A stretch of 8,823 nt of DNA from Campylobacter sp. (GCA_024680445.1 JAILCJ010000040.1:1-8823); one strand, 5' to 3'; counted from the stretch's first letter, positions 1 to 6,573 are shown. Made by a program: numbers and translations. The notes: generated from the letters alone by a model not told the origin.

Positions 1-27
1 CTTATCCTAAAAGCAAACAAGACACTT

Positions 28-1140
28 TTACTCAAATGCAATGTTGTCTGCATGTATGATATCATCGTCGCTTTTATAGCCTAGAATTTTTTCTATCATT
101 TCACTTTTTTTACCCATGATAAGAGAAATTTCTTTGCTAGAATAATTGCTAATGCCACGAGCAAGGATTTCTTTGCACTCTATCTCGACTATGTCGCCAC
201 GTTCAAACTCGCCATGCACGCATTTTATCCCCACGCAAAGCAAACTTTTGCCTTTTTTTAGTGCCAAACTCGCACCCTCGTCTATGCAAATTTTGCCTTT
301 TTTCGCACTCGCATAAGCCAACCAAAATTTCTTTGATCTAACTCGCTTTTTTTGTGCCATAAAAAGCGTTCCAAGCTCTTCGCCCTCGAAAATTCTTTGC
401 AAAATTCTGTCTTCTTTGCCATTTGCGATTATCATATTTGTGCCGATTTTATTTGCCATTTGAGCCGCGATAAGTTTTGTCGCCATACCGCCGGTTCCAA
501 ATTTACTGCCCTCATCGCCACCTAGTGCCTTGATATTGTCATCTATCTTATTTACAAGGCTAATGAGTTTTGCGTCTTTAAATTTGTTTGGATTTTTATC
601 GTAAAGTCCGTTTATATCGCTAAGTATGACTAAAATTTCAGCGTCTATTAGTCCGGCAACCAAGGCACTTAGGGTGTCATTGTCGCCCACTTTTAGTTCA
701 TCTGCAACGACTGGATCGTTTTCGTTGATGATAGGCACTATGCCTTGTGAGATAAGAGAGTTGCAGACATTTCGGACATTTAAGTAACGTTTTCTATCGC
801 TAAAATCGCTTTTTGTAAGCAAAAGTTGAGCTATGGTGCGTGAATGTGCCCAAAAAATTCTCTCATAAAGATGCATAAGTGCGACCTGACCGACTGCGGC
901 AAGTGCTTGTTTGGCGTTTATGCTTTTTGGACGCTCGGCGATATTTAAGATACCCATGCCTGCACCAACGGCACCAGAACTTACCAAAACCGGCGAAAAA
1001 CCTTTTTTGATAAGCTCGCAAATCCCTAAAACCAAGGATTTTATACGCTCTTCATTTAGCGAACCGTCTGAATTTGTAAGCGTCGAAGTTCCGACTTTAA
1101 TAACGACTGATTTTGTGGATGATAAAATTTGCTTTCTCAT
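28..1140 (-). CDS. proB: Glutamate 5-kinase (ProB) with C-terminal PUA domain
   Basis: ProB phosphorylates L-glutamate to gamma-glutamyl phosphate, the first step of proline synthesis in the cytoplasm. The 370 residues fit the full-length family. The amino acid kinase domain (about 1-255) shows KVGTS (15-19), SSGA (54-57), INENDPV (138-144), GDNDTLSA (152-159), SDINGLY (174-180) and GTGGMATK (215-222). From about 270 to 355 a PUA domain follows, with the typical G-x-F-x-x-G-D stretch near 310-316. From memory, C. jejuni ProB is shorter and lacks the PUA domain, so the long form may separate this organism from C. jejuni. The ATG is the only sensible start; it has no Shine-Dalgarno sequence and lies 7 nt after a perfect extended -10 box. 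The preceding gene is 82 nt away, so proB seems to be transcribed independently of the cluster before it. An AGGA sequence (minus strand, positions 8-5) after the stop may be the ribosome binding site of a following gene outside the window. Confidence 0.96.
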   Translation of the reverse strand: MRKQILSSTKSVVIKVGTSTLTNSDGSLNEERIKSLVLGICELIKKGFSPVLVSSGAVGAGMGILNIAERPKSINAKQALAAVGQVALMHLYERIFWAHSRTIAQLLLTKSDFSDRKRYLNVRNVCNSLISQGIVPIINENDPVVADELKVGDNDTLSALVAGLIDAEILVILSDINGLYDKNPNKFKDAKLISLVNKIDDNIKALGGDEGSKFGTGGMATKLIAAQMANKIGTNMIIANGKEDRILQRIFEGEELGTLFMAQKKRVRSKKFWLAYASAKKGKICIDEGASLALKKGKSLLCVGIKCVHGEFERGDIVEIECKEILARGISNYSSKEISLIMGKKSEMIEKILGYKSDDDIIHADNIAFE

Positions 1141-1146
1141 TTGAAA

Positions 1147-1155
1147 ATTATAACA
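1147..1155 (-). promoter_or_regulatory. Extended -10 promoter of proB
   Basis: The minus strand reads TGTTATAAT, a perfect match to the extended -10 box used by the vegetative sigma factor in Campylobacter. The upstream sequence is A/T-rich with no -35 needed. The last base of the box is 7 nt before the A of the proB ATG, so transcription should begin at or within about one base of the start codon. Confidence 0.7.
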
Positions 1156-1222
1156 AAATTTGTAAATTTTTAAACAATTTTAACAAGGATTTTAAGCCAA
1201 TTTTGCGAAATTTCTCAAAGTT

Positions 1223-1663
1223 TTAAAAAACTTCACAAAAACTTATATCTATCTTGTCTTTAAAACTCTCATAAAGCACGCTTCGCTTTACTCCAAGCTT
1301 GCAAAAATCGTCTAAATTCTCGATTTTTCCGTCAAAACTAAGGTAAATTCTAAGCTTTATGCTTTGAATTTTACTGCTTTCTTCGTAACCAAGGACGCCG
1401 AGATAAAAAAGAGGATTTGTGATAAAAATTTTCATCTTGCCTTCGCACTCAAAAAGCCTTATGTTGTTTTGTTTAAAGTGCGATTTTATCGCAAGGCAAA
1501 CGCCACAAAGCAAGGCCGAGGCAAAATGATCAAGAGCACAATTTTGTGTAGATTTTATATCAAAATCAAGCTCTTTTTGCATTTTGATTTTTTTATTTGA
1601 AAAAAAGTTAAATTCGTCTTTTTTTATAAGTCCAAAATAGGCAAATTCTTGTATTTGTTCCAT
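1223..1663 (-). CDS. OsmC-like small protein, degenerate
   Basis: This is a 146-residue cytoplasmic protein that I recognise only at fold level. The order of segments resembles the OsmC/Ohr family: a central helix beginning 'ALDHFASALLCGVC' (43-56), a strand-rich part with a conserved-looking proline (about 66-110), then a helix '.GVKRSVLYESF' (124-134) and a final strand. Peroxidase-type OsmC and Ohr proteins use one cysteine in the central helix and one near the start of the second long helix. Here C53 or C56 could be the first, but the second position appears to be serine (RSV). Classical hydroperoxide reduction is therefore doubtful. Other cysteines are C42, C73, C121 and C143. The start is set by AGAGGA about 5 nt before the ATG. 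The gene follows the MetE-like gene by 39 nt on the same strand with no clear terminator between, so it is probably the last gene of that operon. Confidence 0.6.
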   Translation of the reverse strand: MEQIQEFAYFGLIKKDEFNFFSNKKIKMQKELDFDIKSTQNCALDHFASALLCGVCLAIKSHFKQNNIRLFECEGKMKIFITNPLFYLGVLGYEESSKIQSIKLRIYLSFDGKIENLDDFCKLGVKRSVLYESFKDKIDISFCEVF

Positions 1664-1702
1664 AAATTCCTCTTTAAGCCTTTATTAAATTTGAAAGCAA
1701 TT

Positions 1703-2854
1703 TCACGCAAATTCCGCCCTTAACTCATCTCTTGCTTTTTGTAACTGTAAAAGCTTTTTTTGGATAATTTCAAACGAATTTAGCGGTCTGTTTGCAAAGG
1801 TTGCAAATCCGCAATCAGGATTTAACCAAAGATTTTTTGGTGAAAATGACTTCAAAGCAAGTTTTGCCTTGGCGATTATCTCGTCCTTGCTCTCACAAAT
1901 TTCGCTTCGTGGATTTATCACGCCAAGCCCTAAAATAGTGTTTTTGCTTAGAATTTTACTTTGAGTTATAGCCTTTATATCCCCTGCTCGTGGCGTAGAA
2001 AATTCTAAAAACAAAATGTCAGCTCCTAGCTCTTCAAAAAGCTCAACTAAGGGCGCATACGAACCAGTAAGCAAGGTGTTTTCGTCCTTACTCCAATTCC
2101 CACGACACACATGCACTCCGCATTTTACGCCTTTTTGCTTGGTATAATTAACGATTTGCTTCATCAAAGTAAGTGCAAATTCTAACTCGCTTTTTATGTC
2201 TTTTTTAGCCGAAAGTGAAGCACACATAAACGATCTAGTCGCAAAAGGTGCAAAAACGACTTCGGTTAAGATAGGCTCATCAAATTCTATCAGTCCCACT
2301 CCAAGCTCGCAAAGCTCGTCTATCTCGCGTTTTAAGATTTCTATCATATCCGCTCCAAGCTGGGCTTTGTCTAGATAAAATTTCGAACTTATGCCATTAA
2401 GCCACATAGATCTACTCATTAGATAAATGCCCGGCAAAGTCGCTTTTATGGGTCTTTTGGTAAATTTTTTAAGCAATAAAATTTCATCTTTTATCAAAGA
2501 TTTTTTATAAGCAATTTTTTTAACACAAATGGCGTTTTTGATAGCAAAACTTGGCACATCAAGCTCTACAAGGGATTTTATAAAGGTATTTTTATCTTTG
2601 CTAAGCTCTAAAATCTCGCTCATACTTAGCATTTTTAGCCCTGAAATTTTAGTAGCTATAAAACTTAGATAATTATCCCTATCAAGTTCACCACTCGTGA
2701 TAATATCGATATCGGCTTCTTCTTGAAGTTTAACCGCCCTAGCCGTTTCATCGTGCAAACACTTTTTATAATTTGCATCTTTGTTTTTTGCTAGGGCTAA
2801 AAGCTCCTTGCTTCTTGGCAAAGAGCCCATTAAAGAAGTGCTAAAAGCTAGCAT
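1703..2854 (-). CDS. Core MetE-like zinc methyltransferase (cobalamin-independent methionine synthase II family)
   Basis: This 383-residue protein corresponds to the C-terminal catalytic barrel of MetE; full MetE is about 750 residues. The zinc ligand pattern is intact: H248 and C250 in GVHVCRGNW, E284 in FLEFSTPRAGD, and C358 in LNPDCGFATFANRP. The homocysteine-site-like motif FDEP (191-194) and an N-terminal TSLMGSLPR (6-14) are also present. Members of this superfamily activate a thiol on zinc and alkylate it. Examples are core methionine synthases taking methyl groups from non-folate donors and epoxyalkane:coenzyme M transferase. The folate-binding N-terminal half is missing, so methyltetrahydrofolate is unlikely to be the donor. 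The ATG lies inside the end of the preceding SBP-fold gene (7-nt overlap ATGCTAG) with only a weak AGG upstream, which suggests translational coupling. The enzyme may make methionine or another alkylated thiol; thiol alkylation is well supported, the substrates are not. Confidence 0.85.
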   Translation of the reverse strand: MLAFSTSLMGSLPRSKELLALAKNKDANYKKCLHDETARAVKLQEEADIDIITSGELDRDNYLSFIATKISGLKMLSMSEILELSKDKNTFIKSLVELDVPSFAIKNAICVKKIAYKKSLIKDEILLLKKFTKRPIKATLPGIYLMSRSMWLNGISSKFYLDKAQLGADMIEILKREIDELCELGVGLIEFDEPILTEVVFAPFATRSFMCASLSAKKDIKSELEFALTLMKQIVNYTKQKGVKCGVHVCRGNWSKDENTLLTGSYAPLVELFEELGADILFLEFSTPRAGDIKAITQSKILSKNTILGLGVINPRSEICESKDEIIAKAKLALKSFSPKNLWLNPDCGFATFANRPLNSFEIIQKKLLQLQKARDELRAEFA

Positions 2855-3642
2855 AAAAAGCCTAAATACTCGTTTGCTGCCGTGATTTGCTTAAATCCGC
2901 TAAGTCTGCCGTCAACCCATTTTTTAAGCCCTTCAAGATCCATCATTTCTTTGTGAGCTGGGTTTTGATAGTCCATTTTTTTAAGCGTTTTGTTAAAATT
3001 ATCAAATTTGCTAGTCTCCAAAGCTACTCTGCCACAAAAAATACAGTGATCAAAATACGGTGTTTTGGCTATTATCTCAAATTTGTTCGGATCTATCTTG
3101 CCACTTTGTAACCATTTTTCATAGTTAAGATCAAGCATCCAAGAAGCGGCAACTTCGCCCTTTATCAAGGCATTTAGTGCGTATTCTTCGCCGCCGACAT
3201 GATCGCCGTGCAAACCAACGCCTACATCAAAACGCACTTCTTCATAGTCTTTGCCAAATTCCAAAGCACTATTTCGCAAAAATCCTATCGGTATAAGCCT
3301 TGCTTGTGGAGAATCTATCGCTCCAAAGCCGATTTTTTTGCCTTTAAGATCTGCTAAATTTGTCCCTTTTAAACCAAGCATAACGCTATGGCGATCTTGA
3401 TCGCTATCTCTCATAAGCCCATTTAAATTTGCACCCTTTGTTCTTAAATGCGTATCTAGCCAAGCCAGTGGAGAATTCCATGCAATGTCGATTTTAGCGT
3501 CCATAAGGGCATCAACTTGCATTTTATAGTCTTTAAAAAATACCGGCTCTATCTCACAGCCTTGCTCTTTGCAAAATTTTGCGATTATATCCCATATTAT
3601 CGTTACATTTGGCGAATAAATCACCGCTCCTACTTTTAGCAT
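2848..3642 (-). CDS. PhnD/SBP-fold cytoplasmic protein with HGDH motif
   Basis: The 264-residue protein belongs to the PhnD/SsuA-type periplasmic binding protein fold, often auto-annotated as a phosphate/phosphonate ABC transporter substrate-binding protein. Supporting stretches are the N-terminal strand LKVGAVIY, QVDALMDAKIDIAWNSPLAW (42-61), DLKGKKIGFGAIDSPQA (98-114) and MDLEGLKKWVDGR (234-246). The mature-type sequence begins at residue 2 and there is no signal peptide or lipobox. No ABC permease or ATPase lies nearby. It also carries HGDHVGGE (145-152) and FDHC (197-200), clusters of possible metal or cofactor ligands unusual for a simple binding protein. SBP-fold enzymes are known (MqnA, MqnD, yeast THI5), so I infer a cytoplasmic enzyme or chaperone-like partner of the neighbouring gene products. 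AAGGAG sits 6 nt before the ATG and overlaps the stop of the upstream gene; the next gene overlaps its 3' end by 7 nt. Confidence 0.8.
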   Translation of the reverse strand: MLKVGAVIYSPNVTIIWDIIAKFCKEQGCEIEPVFFKDYKMQVDALMDAKIDIAWNSPLAWLDTHLRTKGANLNGLMRDSDQDRHSVMLGLKGTNLADLKGKKIGFGAIDSPQARLIPIGFLRNSALEFGKDYEEVRFDVGVGLHGDHVGGEEYALNALIKGEVAASWMLDLNYEKWLQSGKIDPNKFEIIAKTPYFDHCIFCGRVALETSKFDNFNKTLKKMDYQNPAHKEMMDLEGLKKWVDGRLSGFKQITAANEYLGFLC

Positions 3643-3651
3643 TTTTTCTCC

Positions 3652-4779
3652 TTATGGTATCATTTGTCCTGTTATCGCCTTGCCAAGCCAGATATTTAAC
3701 ACATCCACGCTTGGTGCCATAACTTGCGAGGCATAAGCATCACGAAGCAATCTTTCTATGCCATTTTGCCTATTATAAGTTTTGCCGCCACCAACTCTCA
3801 TGGCTATCCTAGCGGTTTCTATCGCTGTTTCACTAGCAAAAATTCTAGCCGCTAGTATCTTAGCCAAGGCGTCGCTATCGCCGTTAGCACCGGCTTTTGC
3901 TGCCTCGTTTACCGAAGCGATAGCAGCATTTGTTTGAGTAAAAATTCTTGATAAATGTACTTGCACGCTTTCTATCTCGCAAAGTGCCTTGCCAGAAGTG
4001 TATTTTCGTTGCGTCGTATGAGCGACAGCCTCATCAAGAATATTTTGAGCAAGACCTGTATAAACCGCTCCAAGTCCCGTTACGAAAAATGGTGCAACGA
4101 CTTCAAAAACTTGCTTTGCACCGCTCCCGCTCTCGCCTATGCGGTAACTCGTGTCAAGTTTCACATCGTTTAAGTGCATTTGACATGAGACATTGCCACG
4201 CATGCCAAGCCCTTGCCATGTATTTTGCTTAAATTCCAAACCCTGTGTTTGAAGAGGGATAAGAAAATTGTCTATTTCACCTTCTTTTTTGCTCGGCGTA
4301 AGGATAAGGTAAAAACTCGCATAAGTTGCAGAAGTAACCATGCTTTTTATGCCGTTAAATTTGACATTTTCGCCATCAAATTCAGCCTTTATATCTGGCA
4401 TATAAAAATGCGTTCCGCTACCAAGTTCGCTGTATGCAAGTGCAAGGAATTTTTTCTCATCAACAACGGCTTTAAAAATTTTATTTTTTAACTCGTCGCT
4501 ACCGTGAGTTAGCACGCACATGAGAGCAACATTGTGCATCATGTAGCAAAGTCCTGCCGTCGCACACGATGCAGCAAAAGCACGGCAAACATCGGCATGT
4601 TCTTGCAAACCAAGCCCCATACCACCGTATTCTTTTGGGATTAGGATTTTAAAATATCCAGCCTCGCCCATTTGTTTAAAACTCTCGCTAGGGAATTCGC
4701 CATTTTCGTCGATTTGTTTGCTATATGGAAGTATGTGGCTAAGAGCAAACTGCTTAGCATTGTCGTAAGTTTGAGACAT
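3652..4779 (-). CDS. Acyl-CoA dehydrogenase-fold flavoprotein lacking the usual catalytic glutamate
   Basis: A 375-residue member of the acyl-CoA dehydrogenase superfamily. The expected order is present: helical N-domain with IPKEYGGMGLG (47-57), flavin/substrate loop ALAYSELGSGTH (113-124), GIKSMVTSATYAS (143-155), beta-domain GMRGNVSCQMHLNDV (192-206), and a C-terminal helical bundle ending RLLRDAYASQVMAPSVDV...LGKAITG. In typical dehydrogenases the stretch after the conserved R-D sequence carries the catalytic base as Y-E-G-T. Here the same place reads M-A-P-S, with no glutamate. It may thus use another base or act as a flavin-dependent monooxygenase, as DszC/SfnC-type relatives do. No ETF, thiolase or acyl-CoA ligase genes lie nearby, which argues against ordinary beta-oxidation. 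The start has AAGG 6-7 nt upstream. It is the first gene of the four-gene set, 9 nt before the SBP-fold gene, and has its own promoter and leader hairpin. Confidence 0.88.
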   Translation of the reverse strand: MSQTYDNAKQFALSHILPYSKQIDENGEFPSESFKQMGEAGYFKILIPKEYGGMGLGLQEHADVCRAFAASCATAGLCYMMHNVALMCVLTHGSDELKNKIFKAVVDEKKFLALAYSELGSGTHFYMPDIKAEFDGENVKFNGIKSMVTSATYASFYLILTPSKKEGEIDNFLIPLQTQGLEFKQNTWQGLGMRGNVSCQMHLNDVKLDTSYRIGESGSGAKQVFEVVAPFFVTGLGAVYTGLAQNILDEAVAHTTQRKYTSGKALCEIESVQVHLSRIFTQTNAAIASVNEAAKAGANGDSDALAKILAARIFASETAIETARIAMRVGGGKTYNRQNGIERLLRDAYASQVMAPSVDVLNIWLGKAITGQMIP

Positions 4780-4800
4780 TTGTTGCCTTTTTATGTAACT

Positions 4801-4815
4801 AAGGAGACCCTCCTT
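4801..4815 (-). promoter_or_regulatory. Hairpin/palindrome at the 5' end of the four-gene transcript
   Basis: The minus strand reads AAGGAG-GGT-CTCCTT, a perfect 6-bp inverted repeat with a 3-base centre. It lies about 6 to 20 nt after the predicted transcription start and 21 nt before the first ATG. No U-run follows, so it is not a terminator. The left arm plus loop (AAGGAGG) is a full Shine-Dalgarno match locked in the stem, yet no start codon lies just after it. It could be a DNA operator, an mRNA 5' stability hairpin or a decoy ribosome site. Confidence 0.5.
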
Positions 4816-4827
4816 CTATGGGCAAAA

Positions 4828-4836
4828 ATTGTAACA
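4828..4836 (-). promoter_or_regulatory. Extended -10 promoter of the four-gene cluster
   Basis: The minus strand reads TGTTACAAT, matching TGnTAnAAT at all defined positions. It stands 48 nt before the ATG of the acyl-CoA dehydrogenase-like gene, giving a leader of about 41 nt. The sequence upstream is A/T-rich. It lies in the 92-bp gap after the AEC transporter gene, which suggests independent transcription of the cluster. Confidence 0.6.
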
Positions 4837-4871
4837 GAGATTTTTAAATATTTTTAGAATTTTCTCACATT

Positions 4872-5780
4872 TTACAAAAAAGCATGAAAAAGCGTAAAAG
4901 TAAAGGCAGAAATTATAGTTTGAGCCGTGATGATAAGCGACATTAGTTCTTTATCGCCACCAAGTTTAGTTGCGTAAATATAGCTCGTTATCGCCGTTGG
5001 TGTCGCCGCAAATATCACGCAAACCGCCATCGCCTCGCCACTAACGCCAAAATAATGGCAAAACCAAATGGCTATGCTAGGATAAATGATAAGTTTTAAA
5101 ACCGAACTTACATAAAAATCGCTTTTTAAATGTTTTAACTCCGCTAGTCTTAGTCCCGCACCAACGCACAAAAGACCGCAAACGATAGAGGCTGAACCAA
5201 GTATGCGAAATGGCTCGAAAATATCTGTATTTACACCTAAAATATTTACTATAAAACCCACAAAACACGCTTGTATCATAGGGTTTTTTGCTATGCCTTT
5301 AAGGGTGTTAAAAAACGAAAATTTACCCTCTCTTATGTAAATCGCAAAAACACTAACGCTAAAAATGTTGATTATAGGCACCATAACCGCGAGGATAAGG
5401 GCTGCAAGTGCTAAGCTTTCACCTCCATAAAGTGCTTCGATAATGCCTAAAAATATATAGTTGTTAAACCTTGCTGCACCTTGATAAACGCTAGTAAATT
5501 TACGTGCTTCAAATTTGAAAATAAAATTTGCCAAAACGCAAAGAAAACTAACTATTATAAAGGATAACAATACCGATAAAATCGAATTTATAAAAAATTC
5601 CGCCTTATGAAAATTTATATTTGAAATTTTATAAAAAAGCATGGCAGGCAAAAAAACATAATAAGTTATAGAATCAAGTCCGTCCCAAAATAAGCGATTT
5701 TTATACACACTTTTGCTAAGCACAAAACCCAAAATTGTAAGCGAAAATATCGGCACTATCGCACCAAGCATTTGTAGCAT
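4872..5780 (-). CDS. AEC family transporter (auxin efflux carrier/malate permease-like)
   Basis: This is a 302-residue inner membrane protein with about ten hydrophobic segments in two halves, as expected for bacterial AEC carriers, which export or exchange small organic anions. Family hallmarks seen are RFNNYIFLG (104-112) after the first half, KNPMIQACFVGFIVN (165-179) opening the second half, and the final helices with AATPTAITSYIYATKLGGDKELM (238-260), a typical C-terminal AEC stretch. The substrate cannot be told from sequence. The start is well supported: AAAAGGAGG ends 4 nt before the ATG and a TATAAT box lies just upstream. The gene is divergent from the nitroreductase. It precedes the four-gene cluster on the same strand, but that cluster has its own promoter in the 92-bp gap, so a functional link (for example export of a product) is only possible, not shown. 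Confidence 0.9.
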   Translation of the reverse strand: MLQMLGAIVPIFSLTILGFVLSKSVYKNRLFWDGLDSITYYVFLPAMLFYKISNINFHKAEFFINSILSVLLSFIIVSFLCVLANFIFKFEARKFTSVYQGAARFNNYIFLGIIEALYGGESLALAALILAVMVPIINIFSVSVFAIYIREGKFSFFNTLKGIAKNPMIQACFVGFIVNILGVNTDIFEPFRILGSASIVCGLLCVGAGLRLAELKHLKSDFYVSSVLKLIIYPSIAIWFCHYFGVSGEAMAVCVIFAATPTAITSYIYATKLGGDKELMSLIITAQTIISAFTFTLFHAFL

Positions 5781-5798
5781 TTAGCCTCCTTTTGTAAA

Positions 5799-5804
5799 AT
5801 TATA
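5799..5804 (-). promoter_or_regulatory. -10 box of the AEC transporter gene
   Basis: The minus strand reads TATAAT, preceded by TGAG. The predicted start point is about 11-12 nt before the ATG, leaving a very short leader that is almost entirely the ribosome binding site AAAAGGAGG (5793-5785). Confidence 0.55.
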
Positions 5805-5861
5805 CTCACGGCAAACGAAATTTTTTTTTAAAAACTTAAAATTTTGTGTTTTAGCAAAAAT

Positions 5862-5881
5862 TTAGTAACACTTAGTAAAAT
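5862..5881 (+). promoter_or_regulatory. Putative nitroreductase promoter with TTAGTAA direct repeat
   Basis: Two copies of TTAGTAA (5862-5868 and 5872-5878) are spaced 10 bp start to start, one helical turn. The second copy runs into TAAAAT (5876-5881), a plausible -10 box 30 nt before the ATG. The pair could be a regulator site on top of the promoter, or simply A/T-rich sequence. GAAAGG (5900-5905) before the ATG is the ribosome binding site. Confidence 0.35.
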
Positions 5882-5911
5882 TTCTGCAAATTTCACCCTG
5901 AAAGGTTAAAA

Positions 5912-6538
5912 ATGAACTATCTTGAAATGATGAATTTCCGCCACGCATGCAAAATTTTTGACGAAAGCAAAAAGATAAAAAAGGCAGATTTTGACTTTAT
6001 CTTGGAGGCTGGCAGACTAAGTGCTAGTTCGACAGGGCTTGAACACTGGGATTTTTTAGTCATACAAAATGAAAATTTGCGTCAAAAAATCCGCCCACTT
6101 TGCTGGAATCAAGTTCAAATCACTTCTTGCTCTCACCTTGTTATCATCCTTGCCAAGATAGCAGATGTTAAAAGCGATAGCGATTATGTAGCCGCCATGA
6201 TAAAACGTAGAGGCGATAAAACGCCCGAAGAACACGCCGCCAGAGTTGCATTTTATAAAAATTTTATTGATTCAAATTTTAACAGCGACGAAAAACTTTT
6301 TCAATGGTCGCACGAACAGTGCATGATAGCAGCAACAAATATGACAAATGCCGCCGCCTCGCTTGGCATAGATAGTTGTTTTATAGAAGGTTTTGATAGG
6401 GCTGGACTTGGCGATTTGCTAGGGCTTGATCCAAAAAAACACAGAGTTGCTATCGCCTTACCTTTTGGTTATAGGTTAAACCCACAACCACCAAAACTCC
6501 GCCGAGAAATGAACGATATCCTAACTTGGATAGACTAA
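5912..6538 (+). CDS. Oxygen-insensitive type NAD(P)H nitroreductase, FrxA/NfsB-like
   Basis: A 208-residue FMN-dependent oxidoreductase of the nitroreductase family, reducing nitro compounds, quinones or flavins with NAD(P)H in the cytoplasm. The N-terminal FMN-phosphate motif is RHACKIFD (10-17). It continues with RLSASSTGLEHWDFLVI (35-51), the substrate/FMN loop, then a helical region with SDYV (90-93), and the C-terminal GIDSCFIEGFD (152-162) and FGYR (185-188). The SS-x-GLE-W, SDYV and IEGFD patterns are closer to Helicobacter FrxA than to RdxA, whose middle region differs. I leave the symbol empty because paralogy within Campylobacter is unclear. Length is normal and no residue seems missing. 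The start has GAAAGG about 6 nt upstream. It is a single-gene unit, divergent from the AEC transporter and ended by a strong hairpin terminator. Enzymes of this family can activate nitroimidazole drugs; whether this one does is not visible here. Confidence 0.9.
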   Translation: MNYLEMMNFRHACKIFDESKKIKKADFDFILEAGRLSASSTGLEHWDFLVIQNENLRQKIRPLCWNQVQITSCSHLVIILAKIADVKSDSDYVAAMIKRRGDKTPEEHAARVAFYKNFIDSNFNSDEKLFQWSHEQCMIAATNMTNAAASLGIDSCFIEGFDRAGLGDLLGLDPKKHRVAIALPFGYRLNPQPPKLRREMNDILTWID

Positions 6539-6544
6539 AACACC

Positions 6545-6573
6545 CTTGCCAAAGTCAAATTTACTTTGGCAAG
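6545..6573 (+). terminator. Hairpin terminator of the nitroreductase gene
   Basis: A perfect 11-bp inverted repeat, CTTGCCAAAGT and ACTTTGGCAAG, with a 7-base loop starts 7 nt after the nitroreductase stop codon. It is followed by ACTTTTATC, a modest U-rich tail. It is the most GC-rich hairpin in the window. Confidence 0.85.

Noticed and set aside
1195..1235. Short inverted repeats (AAGTTTT/AAAACTT) at the end of the OsmC-like gene as a terminator.
   Set aside because: The loop would be only two bases and no U-run follows, so I cannot call a terminator there.
3948..4232. Open plus-strand frames across the acyl-CoA dehydrogenase-like gene.
   Set aside because: They are antisense shadows, with no ribosome site and no recognisable domain, while the minus strand encodes a clear family protein.
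4780..4836. A SAM or cobalamin riboswitch before the methionine-synthase-like cluster.
   Set aside because: The predicted leader is only about 41 nt with one 6-bp hairpin, too small for a known SAM-I or cobalamin aptamer, and no matching conserved core is seen.
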